The notes below the pieces were generated by a model, which was not told where the DNA came from, ran no database searches, and saw only the letters and a program-made list of their open reading frames with translations. Of a DNA stretch of 64,000 nucleotides, positions 39,640-49,075 are shown one piece after another (within the stretch, counting starts at the first letter, position 1; every line of letters starts with the position of its first letter). A program made the translations under genes and the position numbers. Source of the DNA: Citrobacter sp. 18056 (GTDB lineage Bacteria; Pseudomonadota; Gammaproteobacteria; Enterobacterales; Enterobacteriaceae); NCBI GenBank assembly GCA_902706235.1, contig CACSJR010000017.1, positions 1 to 64,000 on the forward strand, in the 5' to 3' direction.

Positions 39640-40227
39640 TTATTCGGTGACGATAGTCTGCACCTGAGCCGGGCCTGGGTTATACCACCCCCAACCGCCG
39701 TAGCCATAACCATGACGCCACGGATGTGGGCCGCCCCAGTACGGGTCAATCGGTTCCGGCGGCATCACAACCTGTTGGGTCACCCGCCAGCGTTTAAAAC
39801 CATTAGCCTGCATCACCATGTAAGTGTAATTGCTGTCGCCAATTTTCCCTTTCGCGGTGCCGGTAATCGGCCCGACGACGGTTACTAACTGGTTACGGAA
39901 ATCGACAGGATCGAGGAAGCCATTCACATCGGCGTAAATACGGCCCCGGGAAGGGTCGCTCAGACTTGGGCGCGCGCCTTCATCCAGCGGCACGGTCGCA
40001 ATTTCGAGGCGGGTTTTACCCTGCTCGTTTTTGACACTAACCACTTTGCCGCCAAAACGGGCTTCCTGGCCGACGTACAGCTGCGGCGCAGCCATCACGC
40101 GGGATAAGTCCTGCTGCGGGGTTGGGCTGCTGCCTTTAATGGCGTCCGGAACCGTGACGCATCCACTCAGCGCGGCGATGACCAGTCCAGCCAGTAAACC
40201 TTGTACGACCTGTTTGCGACTCGCCAT
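39640..40227 (-). CDS. yeaY: Slp-family outer membrane lipoprotein YeaY
   Basis: A 195-residue lipoprotein with lipobox ALSGC at residues 19-23 and the Slp fold ([18 protein letters not shown] and [17 protein letters not shown]). The C-terminus is rich in glycine, tyrosine and tryptophan. Slp proteins are starvation or acid-stress lipoproteins of unknown mechanism. AAGGAG precedes the ATG. It lies downstream of tsaB on the same strand (38 bp) and upstream of fadD. Confidence 0.93.
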   Translation of the reverse strand: MASRKQVVQGLLAGLVIAALSGCVTVPDAIKGSSPTPQQDLSRVMAAPQLYVGQEARFGGKVVSVKNEQGKTRLEIATVPLDEGARPSLSDPSRGRIYADVNGFLDPVDFRNQLVTVVGPITGTAKGKIGDSNYTYMVMQANGFKRWRVTQQVVMPPEPIDPYWGGPHPWRHGYGYGGWGWYNPGPAQVQTIVTE

Positions 40228-40265
40228 GAAGCGACTCCTTAATTCTCAGTTATATAAACTAAGAT

Positions 40266-40961
40266 TCATTCCCGGCCAGGAAGTTTCTTCCATGCCACGG
40301 TGTTACGCAAATAAACCGGTTCAGCCTGCTCTACGACAACGGTTTTGTGCGCAGCGTACAGCTGACACGCCAGCGGCAACATATCTTCTGCGGCAGGCAA
40401 CAGCACATCGCCATCGACCAGTGTCACCGGTGTATCGTTTGCCATATCCGGCCATGCCTGCCAGCCCGTACCCACAGTAGCCCACTCACCGTCGAGTTGC
40501 TTCAACCGTTCGTTAACGGCTTCGGGTTTCAGTACCGCTTCCGTCGCTTCTCCGTGCCAGATACCCTGCGCATCGCGCTGATATTCGGCCCAGTAAACTT
40601 CGCCCATACGCGCGTCAATAGCCGCCAGCACGCATGTTGCACCGGTTTTACGCCATGCACCCTGCGCCATGGTGGCCAGCGTCGATACACCGATCATTGG
40701 CAGATTTGCACCCAGGGCCAGCCCCTGCGCAATACCAATTCCGATACGCACGCCGGTAAAGCTGCCTGGCCCACGGCCATACGCCAGCGCGTCGAGCTCA
40801 GTCAGCGTGGTGCCGGTTTCGGTCAGAATATCCTGCACAATCGGCAGAATACGTTGGGTATGTTCGCGGGGACAAAGCTCGAAATGAGACGTCGTCGTAC
40901 CGTCTTTCCACAAAGCCGCAGAACAGGCTTCTGTGGCGGTATCAATAGCCAGAATTCGCAT
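40266..40961 (-). CDS. tsaB: tRNA threonylcarbamoyladenosine biosynthesis protein TsaB
   Basis: A 231-residue ASKHA-fold protein (YeaZ) that, with TsaD and TsaE, makes the t6A37 modification of ANN-decoding tRNAs. Visible motifs are [14 protein letters not shown] at the N-terminus and [23 protein letters not shown]. An oddity is the sequence just before the ATG: the minus strand reads CCTCCT there, the complement of a ribosome site, so initiation must rely on something else. It follows yoaA by 67 bp. Confidence 0.95.
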   Translation of the reverse strand: MRILAIDTATEACSAALWKDGTTTSHFELCPREHTQRILPIVQDILTETGTTLTELDALAYGRGPGSFTGVRIGIGIAQGLALGANLPMIGVSTLATMAQGAWRKTGATCVLAAIDARMGEVYWAEYQRDAQGIWHGEATEAVLKPEAVNERLKQLDGEWATVGTGWQAWPDMANDTPVTLVDGDVLLPAAEDMLPLACQLYAAHKTVVVEQAEPVYLRNTVAWKKLPGRE

Positions 40962-41028
40962 AGGAGGTTGCGCTCTTGCAATAGGGGGTCAACAAAATGG
41001 CGCGCATCTTACCACAGTTCGTCACAAA

Positions 41029-42939
41029 TTACGTCAGTGACAGCCCTGCAAGAAAACGCACGGCCCGGCTGATATCACGGGTGCGCGGGGTCGGCGGCAG
41101 GCTGGATAAGAACACCGCACCGTAAGGACGCATCACCAGACGGTTGTCGCAAATCACCAGCACGCCCCGATCGTCGACGTCACGAATGAGTCGCCCGACG
41201 CCCTGTTTGAGAGTGATCACCGCATCCGGTAGCTGAACTTCATCAAACGGGTCTCCGCCGCGCAGACGGCAGTCTTCCATTCGCGCTTTTAACAACGGAT
41301 CTTCCGGCGAGGTAAAGGGTAACTTGTCGATAATGACCAGTGACAACGCATCGCCGCGCACGTCCACCCCTTCCCAGAAACTGCTGGTCGCCACCAGCAA
41401 GGCGTTCCCGGCGCTGACAAACTGCTGTAGCAGCTGGCCTTTACTGGTTTCGCCTTGCAGCAGCACCGGAAGATCGAGCATTCCACGGAACTGTTCGGCC
41501 AGGTCACGCATCATGGCGTGCGAAGTGCAAAGCATAAAGCAGCGGCCGTTGTTGGCTTCAATCATCGGACGCAACATGGTTGCCAGCTGACGCGCACCGC
41601 CAGGCTGGTTCGGCAGCGGCAGGTTACGCGGCACACAGAGTAGCGCCTGTTTGCTGTAATCAAACGGGCTAGGCAACAGCAACGATTCGGCTTCTTCAAT
41701 GCCCAGACGCGCAGTAAAGTGGTGCAGGTCGTCGTTCACCGACAGCGTGGCCGAGGTGAAAATCCAGCTGCCCTGCTTCTGCGCCATGACTTCTTTGAAT
41801 TTATCGGCGACAGTCAGCGGAGTCAGCGCCAGGGTAAAGTGACGAGAAGTACACTCGTACCAGTAGCTGAAGCCCGGCTGGTTGATCTCTTTCAGTCGCT
41901 TCAGTCGACCGCGGTAAATTGTCGCGCGCTCAAACGCGGCATCCAACAGGGCCGAACGCCCGAGGGAGAGTTTCGCCACGTCGTAGCACAGCTCCAGCGC
42001 ATCATCGAGCAGCAGTAGCGCGCGTTGAATGCCGTTGTCAGCCAGCAGTTCGCGCAGATTGCCGCGATAGCCTGGTTCGCCAAGCTGTAAGCGAAAATCC
42101 TGTGTCGCCTGCGCCAGTCGGTCGGCACATTTTTGTAATTGTTGGGTGTCTTTCAGTTCGGTACGGTAGGCAATGGTGATGTCTTTCGCCATGTCCAGCA
42201 ATTGACGACTGGAGAGCGACTGGCCGAAATACTGGCTGGCGATATCCGGCAACTGATGGGCTTCATCGAAGATCATCACTTCCGCCTCCGGGATAAGCTC
42301 ACCGAAACCGCCTTCTTTCACCACCATATCGGCGAGGAACAGGTGATGGTTGACCACCACCACATCGGCATCCATCGCTTTTTTACGCGCTTTAACCACG
42401 AAACAGTCTTTGTATAACGGGCAATCGCTGCCGAGACAGTTGTCGTTGGTGCTGGTGACCAGCGGCCAGGCGTGTGAATCTTCCGCCACGCTGACGCAGG
42501 TACTGATATCGCCATCAACGGTTTGATTGGCCCAGCTGCGCAGCATAATTACGTCACTGAGGGTTTGAACCGGAAGGTCGCCGCCGGCAATTGCCTGCTG
42601 TTCGAGACGTTCAAGACACAAATAGTTGGAACGCCCTTTCAGTAGCGCCAGTCGGCCAGTAAATTTCAGCGCGGTGGCGACAGTCGGTAGATCCCGGCTG
42701 TAAAGCTGATCCTGCAACGCCTTCGACCCGGTTGAGATGATGACCTTTTTCTTTGCGCGTAGCGCAGGGGCCAGGTAGGCGTACGTTTTGCCCGTGCCGG
42801 TACCGGCTTCCACCACCAGCGGCCGCGTTTCGTCGATGGCTTTCGCCACCGCGTGCGCCATCTGGCGCTGCGGTTCGCGGGGTTTGAACCCAGGTATCGC
42901 TTTGGCTAACTGCCCGTCTGTTGCAAAATCGTCCGTCAC
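41029..42939 (-). CDS. yoaA: XPD/DinG-type iron-sulfur helicase YoaA
   Basis: A 636-residue superfamily 2 DNA helicase with Walker A EAGTGTGKT (about residues 44-52), the DEAH box (MIFDEAHQLPD), a four-cysteine iron-sulfur region including CLGSDCPLYKDC, and C-terminal motif VGRLIRDVDDRG. In E. coli YoaA works with the clamp-loader subunit HolC (chi) at damaged replication forks. The start is GTG. Length equals the E. coli protein. Confidence 0.95.
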   Translation of the reverse strand: MTDDFATDGQLAKAIPGFKPREPQRQMAHAVAKAIDETRPLVVEAGTGTGKTYAYLAPALRAKKKVIISTGSKALQDQLYSRDLPTVATALKFTGRLALLKGRSNYLCLERLEQQAIAGGDLPVQTLSDVIMLRSWANQTVDGDISTCVSVAEDSHAWPLVTSTNDNCLGSDCPLYKDCFVVKARKKAMDADVVVVNHHLFLADMVVKEGGFGELIPEAEVMIFDEAHQLPDIASQYFGQSLSSRQLLDMAKDITIAYRTELKDTQQLQKCADRLAQATQDFRLQLGEPGYRGNLRELLADNGIQRALLLLDDALELCYDVAKLSLGRSALLDAAFERATIYRGRLKRLKEINQPGFSYWYECTSRHFTLALTPLTVADKFKEVMAQKQGSWIFTSATLSVNDDLHHFTARLGIEEAESLLLPSPFDYSKQALLCVPRNLPLPNQPGGARQLATMLRPMIEANNGRCFMLCTSHAMMRDLAEQFRGMLDLPVLLQGETSKGQLLQQFVSAGNALLVATSSFWEGVDVRGDALSLVIIDKLPFTSPEDPLLKARMEDCRLRGGDPFDEVQLPDAVITLKQGVGRLIRDVDDRGVLVICDNRLVMRPYGAVFLSSLPPTPRTRDISRAVRFLAGLSLT

Positions 42940-43068
42940 ACTACCCCCTGTAAATCTGGACAGTGATTATGTCAGTGCGGGGGGCGTTGTGCCAGCCAAA
43001 GTGATGACGAGCCGTCGACAATATGGCACTCTTGCCGCCTTAAATGGATTGCAATAGAGGAAACTGAG

Positions 43069-43413
43069 ATGACAATCGTTCGTATTGATGCTGAAGCCCG
43101 CTGGTCAGATGTGGTTATCTACAACCAGACAATCTACTACACCGGCGTGCCGGAAAATCTGGATGCCGACGCGTTTGAGCAGACCGCCAATACTCTGGCA
43201 CAGATTGACGCGATTCTGGAAAAACAGGGCAGCGACAAATCACGCATTCTCGATGCCACGATTTTCCTCGCCGATAAAGCTGATTTTGCTGCGATGAATA
43301 AAGCCTGGGATGCGTGGGTGGTTGCCGGACATGCGCCGGTGCGTTGCACCGTGCAGGCCGGACTGATGAAGCCGCAGTATAAAGTTGAGATTAAAATCGT
43401 CGCTGCAGTTTAA
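43069..43413 (+). CDS. yoaB: RidA-family protein YoaB
   Basis: A 114-residue YjgF/YER057c/UK114-family protein. The conserved C-terminal arginine in HAPVRCTVQAGL and the GSDKSRILDATIFL segment are present. RidA relatives deaminate reactive enamines; the role of YoaB is not defined. GAGGAAAC precedes the ATG. It is divergent from yoaA and followed by an ERIC element. Confidence 0.94.
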   Translation: MTIVRIDAEARWSDVVIYNQTIYYTGVPENLDADAFEQTANTLAQIDAILEKQGSDKSRILDATIFLADKADFAAMNKAWDAWVVAGHAPVRCTVQAGLMKPQYKVEIKIVAAV

Positions 43414-43419
43414 TCGATA

Positions 43420-43546
43420 TATACCCAAAATAATTCGAGTTGCAGGAAGGCGGCGACGCAGTGAATCGCCGGGAGCTTACTCCAGTAAGTAACCGGGGTG
43501 AGCGAGGAAAGCCAACGCACATGCAACTTGAAGTATGACGGGTATA
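43420..43546. repeat. ERIC element (enterobacterial repetitive intergenic consensus)
   Basis: An imperfect palindrome of exactly 127 bp, the canonical ERIC length, beginning TATACCC and ending GGGTATA. It contains the core halves GGGAGCTTACTCCAGTAAGT and ACCGGGGTGAGCG that correspond to the well-known ERIC primer sites. It lies between convergent yoaB and yoaH. Confidence 0.95.
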
Positions 43547-43602
43547 AACCCTGAATCATTCGGGTGGCAGGTATTGCACCTGCGGCTCGAATCAGGACGG
43601 GT

Positions 43603-43788
43603 TTATTCTTCTTCGTCTTCATCCTCGAATCGGGCTACGATCATTTCGCCGGTGTGGCTGGCGCGAATTTCTTTGGCTACCAGCTGGATTGCTTCCCCGC
43701 TACTCAGGCCTTGCGTCATCAATTCCTGAATACGCTCGACCGCTTTTTGCTGCTGGTCGTGGCTCAGTGAAGGTAAACCTGAAATCAT
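43603..43788 (-). CDS. yoaH: UPF0181 small protein YoaH
   Basis: A 61-residue acidic protein with the UPF0181 pattern [29 protein letters not shown] and a C-terminal run of aspartate and glutamate (DEDEEE). No function is known. GGAG precedes the ATG. It is divergent from pabB. Confidence 0.92.
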   Translation of the reverse strand: MISGLPSLSHDQQQKAVERIQELMTQGLSSGEAIQLVAKEIRASHTGEMIVARFEDEDEEE

Positions 43789-43865
43789 GGTGAACTCCTG
43801 CTACATTGTGGGCGCTTATTATTTCACGCCGCCTGCACATTAGCCAGCGGGCGGCTTCAGACAGA

Positions 43866-45230
43866 TTGAGGTCGAAGTTGTCCCCTGCTGTGATTACGCT
43901 GCCCTGGCGTGTTGACGCCGCTGAACACTATTTCACTCCCCTCTCCGCCGCCCCCTGGGCGATGCTACTGCACTCCGGTTTTGCCGAACACACCCATAAT
44001 CGCTTTGATATTGTGGTCGCCGACCCAGCCGTTACTCTGGAAACCAGAGGCGAAACCACGCGAATCTGTCGTCCCGACGGTGATTTCGACTCAGATGGCG
44101 ACCCGCTCACATTGCTTAAGCGGGCTTTAGATGACTGTAACCTGACGGTGACCACGCATCCTGACCTGCCTTTTCAGGGCGGCGCATTAGGATTGTTTGG
44201 TTACGATCTCGGGCGACGCTTTGAAACGCTGCCAGAATGCGCGCTTAAAGATATTCACGTGCCGGATATGGCTGTGGGGATTTATCGCTGGGCGCTGATC
44301 GTCGACCATCAGCGGCAAAGCGTTTCGCTGGTGAGCCATGAAAATCCGCATCAGCGACTTGAATGGCTTGAAGCCCAACAGGCCGCGGCCAGCGAACCGT
44401 TTACCCTGACGGCTCCGTGGCGCTCAAACATGACGCGCGCAGAGTACGGCGAGAAATTCCGCCAGGTGCAGGCGTATCTGCACAGCGGCGACTGTTATCA
44501 GGTCAATCTGGCTCAGCGTTTTCAGGCCCGTTATTCCGGCGATGAGTGGCAGGCGTTTTGCCAGCTCAACCAGGCCAATCGCGCGCCGTTCAGCGCATTC
44601 ATTCGCCTGAAAGAGAGCGCTGTGCTGAGCCTGTCGCCTGAGCGCTTTATCCAGCTCAATGGGAATAACATTCAGACCCGGCCCATCAAAGGCACGCTGC
44701 CGCGACTCGTGGATCCGCAACAGGATTCAGCGCAGGCCGAAAAGCTCCGCACGTCACCCAAAGACCGAGCGGAAAATTTAATGATAGTTGACCTGATGCG
44801 CAATGATATTGGCCGCGTGGCGGTGCCGGGTAGCGTGCGCGTGCCTGAGTTGTTCGTGGTTGAGCCGTTCCCGGCGGTGCATCACCTGGTGAGTACCATT
44901 ACGGCCGAACTGCCCACCAGCCTGCACGCCACCGATTTGCTGCGCGCGGCGTTTCCCGGCGGCTCGATAACCGGTGCGCCAAAAGTACGAGCGATGGAAA
45001 TCATCGACGAACTGGAACCGCATCGCCGCAACGCCTGGTGCGGCAGCATTGGCTATATCAGCCTGTGCGGCAATATGGACACCAGCATTACCATCCGCAC
45101 ACTCACGGCGGCGGGCGGAAAAATTGTCTGTTCCGCGGGCGGTGGCATTGTTGCCGACAGCGACGAACAGGCGGAATATCAGGAAACCTTTGATAAAGTG
45201 AACAGAATCCTGCAGCAACTGGAGCGTTAA
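43866..45230 (+). CDS. pabB: Aminodeoxychorismate synthase component I
   Basis: A 454-residue chorismate-binding enzyme that, with the amidotransferase PabA, makes 4-amino-4-deoxychorismate for folate. The catalytic region shows PIKGTLPR with the key lysine, ENLMIVDLMRNDIGR and GGSITGAPKVRAMEIIDELE. No ATG fits the N-terminus; TTG at 43866 (MRSKLSPAVI) aligns with the E. coli start and TTG at 43878 is an alternative. No good ribosome site is visible. nudL follows after 3 bp. Confidence 0.93.
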   Translation: MRSKLSPAVITLPWRVDAAEHYFTPLSAAPWAMLLHSGFAEHTHNRFDIVVADPAVTLETRGETTRICRPDGDFDSDGDPLTLLKRALDDCNLTVTTHPDLPFQGGALGLFGYDLGRRFETLPECALKDIHVPDMAVGIYRWALIVDHQRQSVSLVSHENPHQRLEWLEAQQAAASEPFTLTAPWRSNMTRAEYGEKFRQVQAYLHSGDCYQVNLAQRFQARYSGDEWQAFCQLNQANRAPFSAFIRLKESAVLSLSPERFIQLNGNNIQTRPIKGTLPRLVDPQQDSAQAEKLRTSPKDRAENLMIVDLMRNDIGRVAVPGSVRVPELFVVEPFPAVHHLVSTITAELPTSLHATDLLRAAFPGGSITGAPKVRAMEIIDELEPHRRNAWCGSIGYISLCGNMDTSITIRTLTAAGGKIVCSAGGGIVADSDEQAEYQETFDKVNRILQQLER

Positions 45231-45233
45231 CCG

Positions 45234-45812
45234 ATGCAGCACCCGGACATTAATCTTGACGATTTCATCTCACGATTTCAGCTTTTACGCCCTCAGCCGA
45301 CGCGCGCGGCGCTGAATCAGCGGCAGGCGGCGGTGCTTATCCCCATTGTGCGTCGTGATGAACCCGGCTTGCTGCTGACAAAACGTTCCCCTCGCCTACG
45401 CAAACACGCCGGTCAGGTGGCGTTTCCCGGCGGTGCAGTCGACAGCAGTGATGCTTCACTGATTGCCGCCGCACTGCGTGAAGCGCAGGAAGAAGTGGCT
45501 ATTCCGCCGTCCTCGGTTGAAATCCTCGGTATGTTACCGCCCGTCGATAGCGTGACCGGTTTTCAGGTGACGCCGGTGGTCGGCATTATTCCTCCCGATT
45601 TGCACTATCACGCAAGTGTTGATGAGGTCGCGGCGGTGTTTGAAATGCCGCTGGCCGAAGCCCTACGCCTGGGGCGCTACCATCCGCTTGATATCCACCG
45701 TCGCGGGAATTCGCACCGCGTGTGGCTCTCCTGGTATCAGCATTATTTTGTCTGGGGAATGACCGCAGGCATTATTCGTGAGCTGGCCTTACAAATTGGC
45801 GTGAAGCCTTAG
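45234..45812 (+). CDS. nudL: Nudix hydrolase NudL (probable CoA pyrophosphatase)
   Basis: A 192-residue Nudix protein with the box [23 protein letters not shown] (about residues 63-85) containing the metal-binding REAQEEV, plus the UPF0035/CoA-type lead [21 protein letters not shown]. The group hydrolyses CoA and its derivatives. It is probably translated with pabB (3-bp gap). Confidence 0.93.
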   Translation: MQHPDINLDDFISRFQLLRPQPTRAALNQRQAAVLIPIVRRDEPGLLLTKRSPRLRKHAGQVAFPGGAVDSSDASLIAAALREAQEEVAIPPSSVEILGMLPPVDSVTGFQVTPVVGIIPPDLHYHASVDEVAAVFEMPLAEALRLGRYHPLDIHRRGNSHRVWLSWYQHYFVWGMTAGIIRELALQIGVKP

Positions 45813-45836
45813 CTATACTCTGGGTTAAAGATGCTG

Positions 45837-45875
45837 TGCTTCACTTCACGCTATTAGTAAAATCGAGGTGAAGCA
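45837..45875. promoter_or_regulatory. Inverted repeat in the sdaA leader
   Basis: TGCTTCAC at 45837-45844 and GTGAAGCA at 45868-45875 are perfect inverted repeats separated by 23 bases, upstream of sdaA and after nudL. There is no T-run. It may be a regulator site or an mRNA hairpin; I do not know which. Confidence 0.4.
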
Positions 45876-45986
45876 TTAGTTTAATTCATGTGAATAGTTA
45901 AGCTGCGTTACAAGTTCCCTCTTACACTATGCGCAGTTTTAACATCGTTATCGGAACTTTCCGGTAACCCTGTCAGGAGTGTTAGC

Positions 45987-47351
45987 GTGATTAGTATATT
46001 CGACATGTTCAAGGTGGGGATTGGTCCCTCTTCCTCCCATACTGTAGGCCCGATGAAGGCCGGTAAGCAGTTCGTCGATGACCTGGTCGAAAAGGGAATG
46101 ATCGATGATGTGACCCGCGTGGCGGTGGACGTTTATGGTTCACTGTCATTAACTGGTAAGGGTCACCATACCGATATCGCGATCATCATGGGTCTGGCGG
46201 GCAATATGCCGGATACCGTCGATATCGACGCGATCCCGGCCTTTATCCGCGACGTACAAACTCGCGGACGTCTGCTGCTGGCGCAAGGTCGCCGCGAAGT
46301 CGATTTCCCGCAGGATGACGGCATGCGTTTTCGTAGCGACAATCTGTCACTGCATGAGAACGGGATGTCCATCCATGCGTTTGCCGGTGACACCGTCATC
46401 TACAGCAAAACCTATTACTCCATCGGCGGCGGTTTTATCGTCGATGAGGAGCATTTCGGCCAGGACATGAGCGGTGACGTTAGCGTCCCCTATCCATTCA
46501 AATCGGCGAAAGAGATGCTCGACTACTGCAAAGAAACTGGCCTGTCACTTTCCGGCATGGTGATGCAGAACGAGCTGGCGCTGCACAGCAAAAAAGAGAT
46601 TGAAGACTATTTTGCCAACGTCTGGCAGGCCATGCGCGCCTGTATCGATCGCGGAATGAACACCGAAGGCGTGCTGCCTGGCCCACTGCGCGTTCCGCGT
46701 CGTGCTGCTGCTTTGCGCCGTATGCTGGTGAGCCAGGACAAAACCAACAGCGACCCGATGACGGTGGTGGATTGGGTAAACATGTTCGCGCTGGCGGTTA
46801 ACGAAGAAAACGCTGCCGGTGGGCGTGTAGTCACTGCCCCAACCAACGGTGCCTGCGGTATCGTTCCGGCGGTGCTGGCCTATTACGATCACTTCATCGA
46901 ACCGGTGAGCCCGGAAAGTTATATTCGTTACTTCCTGGCTTCCGGTGCGATTGGCGCCCTGTATAAAATGAACGCGTCGATTTCAGGTGCGGAAGTGGGC
47001 TGTCAGGGTGAAGTCGGCGTGGCCTGTTCCATGGCGGCCGCTGGTCTTGCCGAACTGCTGGGCGCAAGTCCTGAGCAGGTGTGCGTGGCAGCGGAAATCG
47101 GTATGGAGCATAACCTTGGTCTGACATGCGACCCGGTTGCCGGTCAGGTTCAGGTGCCGTGCATAGAGCGTAACGCCATCGCTTCGGTGAAGGCTATCAA
47201 TGCCACGCGTATGGCAATGCGCCGTACCAGCGAGCCGCGCGTTTCTCTCGATAAAGTGATTGAAACCATGTACGAAACTGGCAAAGACATGAACGCTAAA
47301 TACCGTGAAACATCGCGGGGCGGTCTGGCCATAAAAGTACAATGTGATTAA
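45987..47351 (+). CDS. sdaA: L-serine deaminase I
   Basis: A 454-residue iron-sulfur L-serine dehydratase that converts serine to pyruvate and ammonia. The N-terminal [23 protein letters not shown] is the family signature; the cluster cysteines are visible in [17 protein letters not shown] and [18 protein letters not shown]. The start is a GTG at 45987 with AGGAG upstream. It is monocistronic, closed by a terminator. Confidence 0.97.
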   Translation: MISIFDMFKVGIGPSSSHTVGPMKAGKQFVDDLVEKGMIDDVTRVAVDVYGSLSLTGKGHHTDIAIIMGLAGNMPDTVDIDAIPAFIRDVQTRGRLLLAQGRREVDFPQDDGMRFRSDNLSLHENGMSIHAFAGDTVIYSKTYYSIGGGFIVDEEHFGQDMSGDVSVPYPFKSAKEMLDYCKETGLSLSGMVMQNELALHSKKEIEDYFANVWQAMRACIDRGMNTEGVLPGPLRVPRRAAALRRMLVSQDKTNSDPMTVVDWVNMFALAVNEENAAGGRVVTAPTNGACGIVPAVLAYYDHFIEPVSPESYIRYFLASGAIGALYKMNASISGAEVGCQGEVGVACSMAAAGLAELLGASPEQVCVAAEIGMEHNLGLTCDPVAGQVQVPCIERNAIASVKAINATRMAMRRTSEPRVSLDKVIETMYETGKDMNAKYRETSRGGLAIKVQCD

Positions 47352-47358
47352 TACTCTC

Positions 47359-47389
47359 TCGCCCATCTTCTGTTGATGGGCGATTTTTT
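47359..47389 (+). terminator. Rho-independent terminator of sdaA
   Basis: TCGCCCATC at 47359-47367 pairs perfectly with GATGGGCGA at 47375-47383 around seven bases, followed by six T. It starts 7 bp after the sdaA stop. Confidence 0.93.
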
Positions 47390-47479
47390 CTTGTTCTGAC
47401 CGCATTTTATCCACAGGGCACTACACTTGCTCTGTTGTCGCTAACATTCTGGTTGGCGATCGCCTGGTGAGCGTCAGTC

Positions 47480-49072
47480 ATGCAAACAGCCCAAAATCTG
47501 ATTAAGAGATACCGCCGCAAGCGGATCATCGTCTGTCTGATGGTCGCTGTTGCTACCCTCCTTTTGACCTTCGGCCTGCGATTTATTTCACAGCGCGACT
47601 TAAATCAGCAACGCATCGATGCCTACGCGATTCATGCGGTAGAAAGTCTCGATAAAATTTTAATCCCCCTGGCCGGAAAGCAGTATGAATTGATCAACCT
47701 CGTGGGCCAGCCTTGCGAAGTAGCGCATTTGCCTATTCGCAAACAGGCCGCTGCGTTGCAGACGCTGCGCTCCATCGCCCTGGTTAAATCCGGGGTTCTG
47801 TACTGTTCCAGCGTATTCGGCGACAGGGATGTGGTTTTACGTCAGCGCCTGTCTTCGCTTCCCGCCCCTCAGCCGCAGCTGACGCTGTCCACGGACCAAA
47901 CCCTACTGAAAGGCTCACCAATTCTGATTCAATGGTATCCCGCGTCGCAGGACGGCGAAGACGGCGTGCTGCTGACGATCAATATTGATTTACTCAGCTC
48001 GCTGCTGCTGGAGGCGCAGGAGCCTCTGATCCGGCGGGTTGTTGTCTCCGTCGGGAACCGTTATTACAGCGAATCGCAGGGCATCAGCGATAACCTTCAG
48101 CTTGCCGGCGATGAAAGACTTGTCAGCCGACGTTCCGAACTTTTCCCTTTCAGCATCAGCGTCTCTACGCCGGGTGCATCCAGTCTGGCGCTGAAAGATC
48201 TGCCTTCCCAGGCCCCGCTGGCGGTGATCCTGACGCTGGTACTGACTACCGTCGCGTGGATTGCCACCGCCGGGCGCATGAGTTTTTCACGTGAAATCAC
48301 CCTCGGTATGGCCCGCCGTGAGTTTGAGCTTTACTGTCAGCCACTGCTCGATACGCGCACGCAGCAATGCACCGGCGTTGAAATTTTATTACGCTGGAAT
48401 AACCCGCGGCTAGGGCGGATTTCACCCGAAGTGTTTATTCCGGTGGCCGAGCGGGAAAATCTTATCGCGCCGCTGACGCGTTATGTCCTCACCGAAACCA
48501 TCCGTCAGATTGATTATTTCCCGGCCAGCCAGCAGTTTCATATCAGCATTAACGTTTCTTCCAGACATTTCCTGCAGGGCGCGCTGCTGCGAGATGTGAA
48601 CCAGTATTGGTTCTCTGCACGTCCACAGCAGCAGCTGGTGCTTGAAATCACCGAACGGGACAATTTGCAGGGTGTGGATTACCGACTAGTGCGCGAACTG
48701 CATCGCAAAGGCGTTAGGCTGGCGATTGACGATTTTGGCACCGGCAGCAGCACCCTTTCCTGGCTTGAACAGCTGCATCCGGACATTCTGAAAATCGATA
48801 AATCCTTCACCAACGCCATCGGCACCGATGCGGTGAATTCAACGGTGACGGACATTATTATCGCACTGGGGCAACGGCTGAACATCGAACTGGTGGCGGA
48901 AGGCGTGGAAACCCCGCAGCAGGCGCAATATTTGCGTCGTCACGGGGTACATTTTTTACAGGGTTATTTGTACGCAAAGCCGATGCCGCTGGCTGAATTT
49001 CCGCACTGGCTGTCAGGGGGAAACCCTCCACCAAAAGAACATAACGGGCATGTACTGCCCGTTATTCTGTGA
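47480..49072 (+). CDS. pdeD: Cyclic-di-GMP phosphodiesterase PdeD (YoaD), CSS-EAL type
   Basis: A 530-residue inner-membrane protein: a transmembrane helix at about 16-36, a periplasmic CSS domain with the motif CSS near residue 113 (GVLYCSSVFGD), a second helix at about 245-265 and a cytosolic EAL domain. The signature reads EIL rather than EAL (GVEILLRW); other metal and catalytic motifs, DDFGTGSS and LVAEGVETPQQ, are intact. It degrades c-di-GMP and so opposes YcgR-mediated braking, encoded 30 kb away. A 10-bp perfect stem lies within its last codons (49041-49065). Confidence 0.93.
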   Translation: MQTAQNLIKRYRRKRIIVCLMVAVATLLLTFGLRFISQRDLNQQRIDAYAIHAVESLDKILIPLAGKQYELINLVGQPCEVAHLPIRKQAAALQTLRSIALVKSGVLYCSSVFGDRDVVLRQRLSSLPAPQPQLTLSTDQTLLKGSPILIQWYPASQDGEDGVLLTINIDLLSSLLLEAQEPLIRRVVVSVGNRYYSESQGISDNLQLAGDERLVSRRSELFPFSISVSTPGASSLALKDLPSQAPLAVILTLVLTTVAWIATAGRMSFSREITLGMARREFELYCQPLLDTRTQQCTGVEILLRWNNPRLGRISPEVFIPVAERENLIAPLTRYVLTETIRQIDYFPASQQFHISINVSSRHFLQGALLRDVNQYWFSARPQQQLVLEITERDNLQGVDYRLVRELHRKGVRLAIDDFGTGSSTLSWLEQLHPDILKIDKSFTNAIGTDAVNSTVTDIIIALGQRLNIELVAEGVETPQQAQYLRRHGVHFLQGYLYAKPMPLAEFPHWLSGGNPPPKEHNGHVLPVIL

Positions 49073-49075
49073 GGA

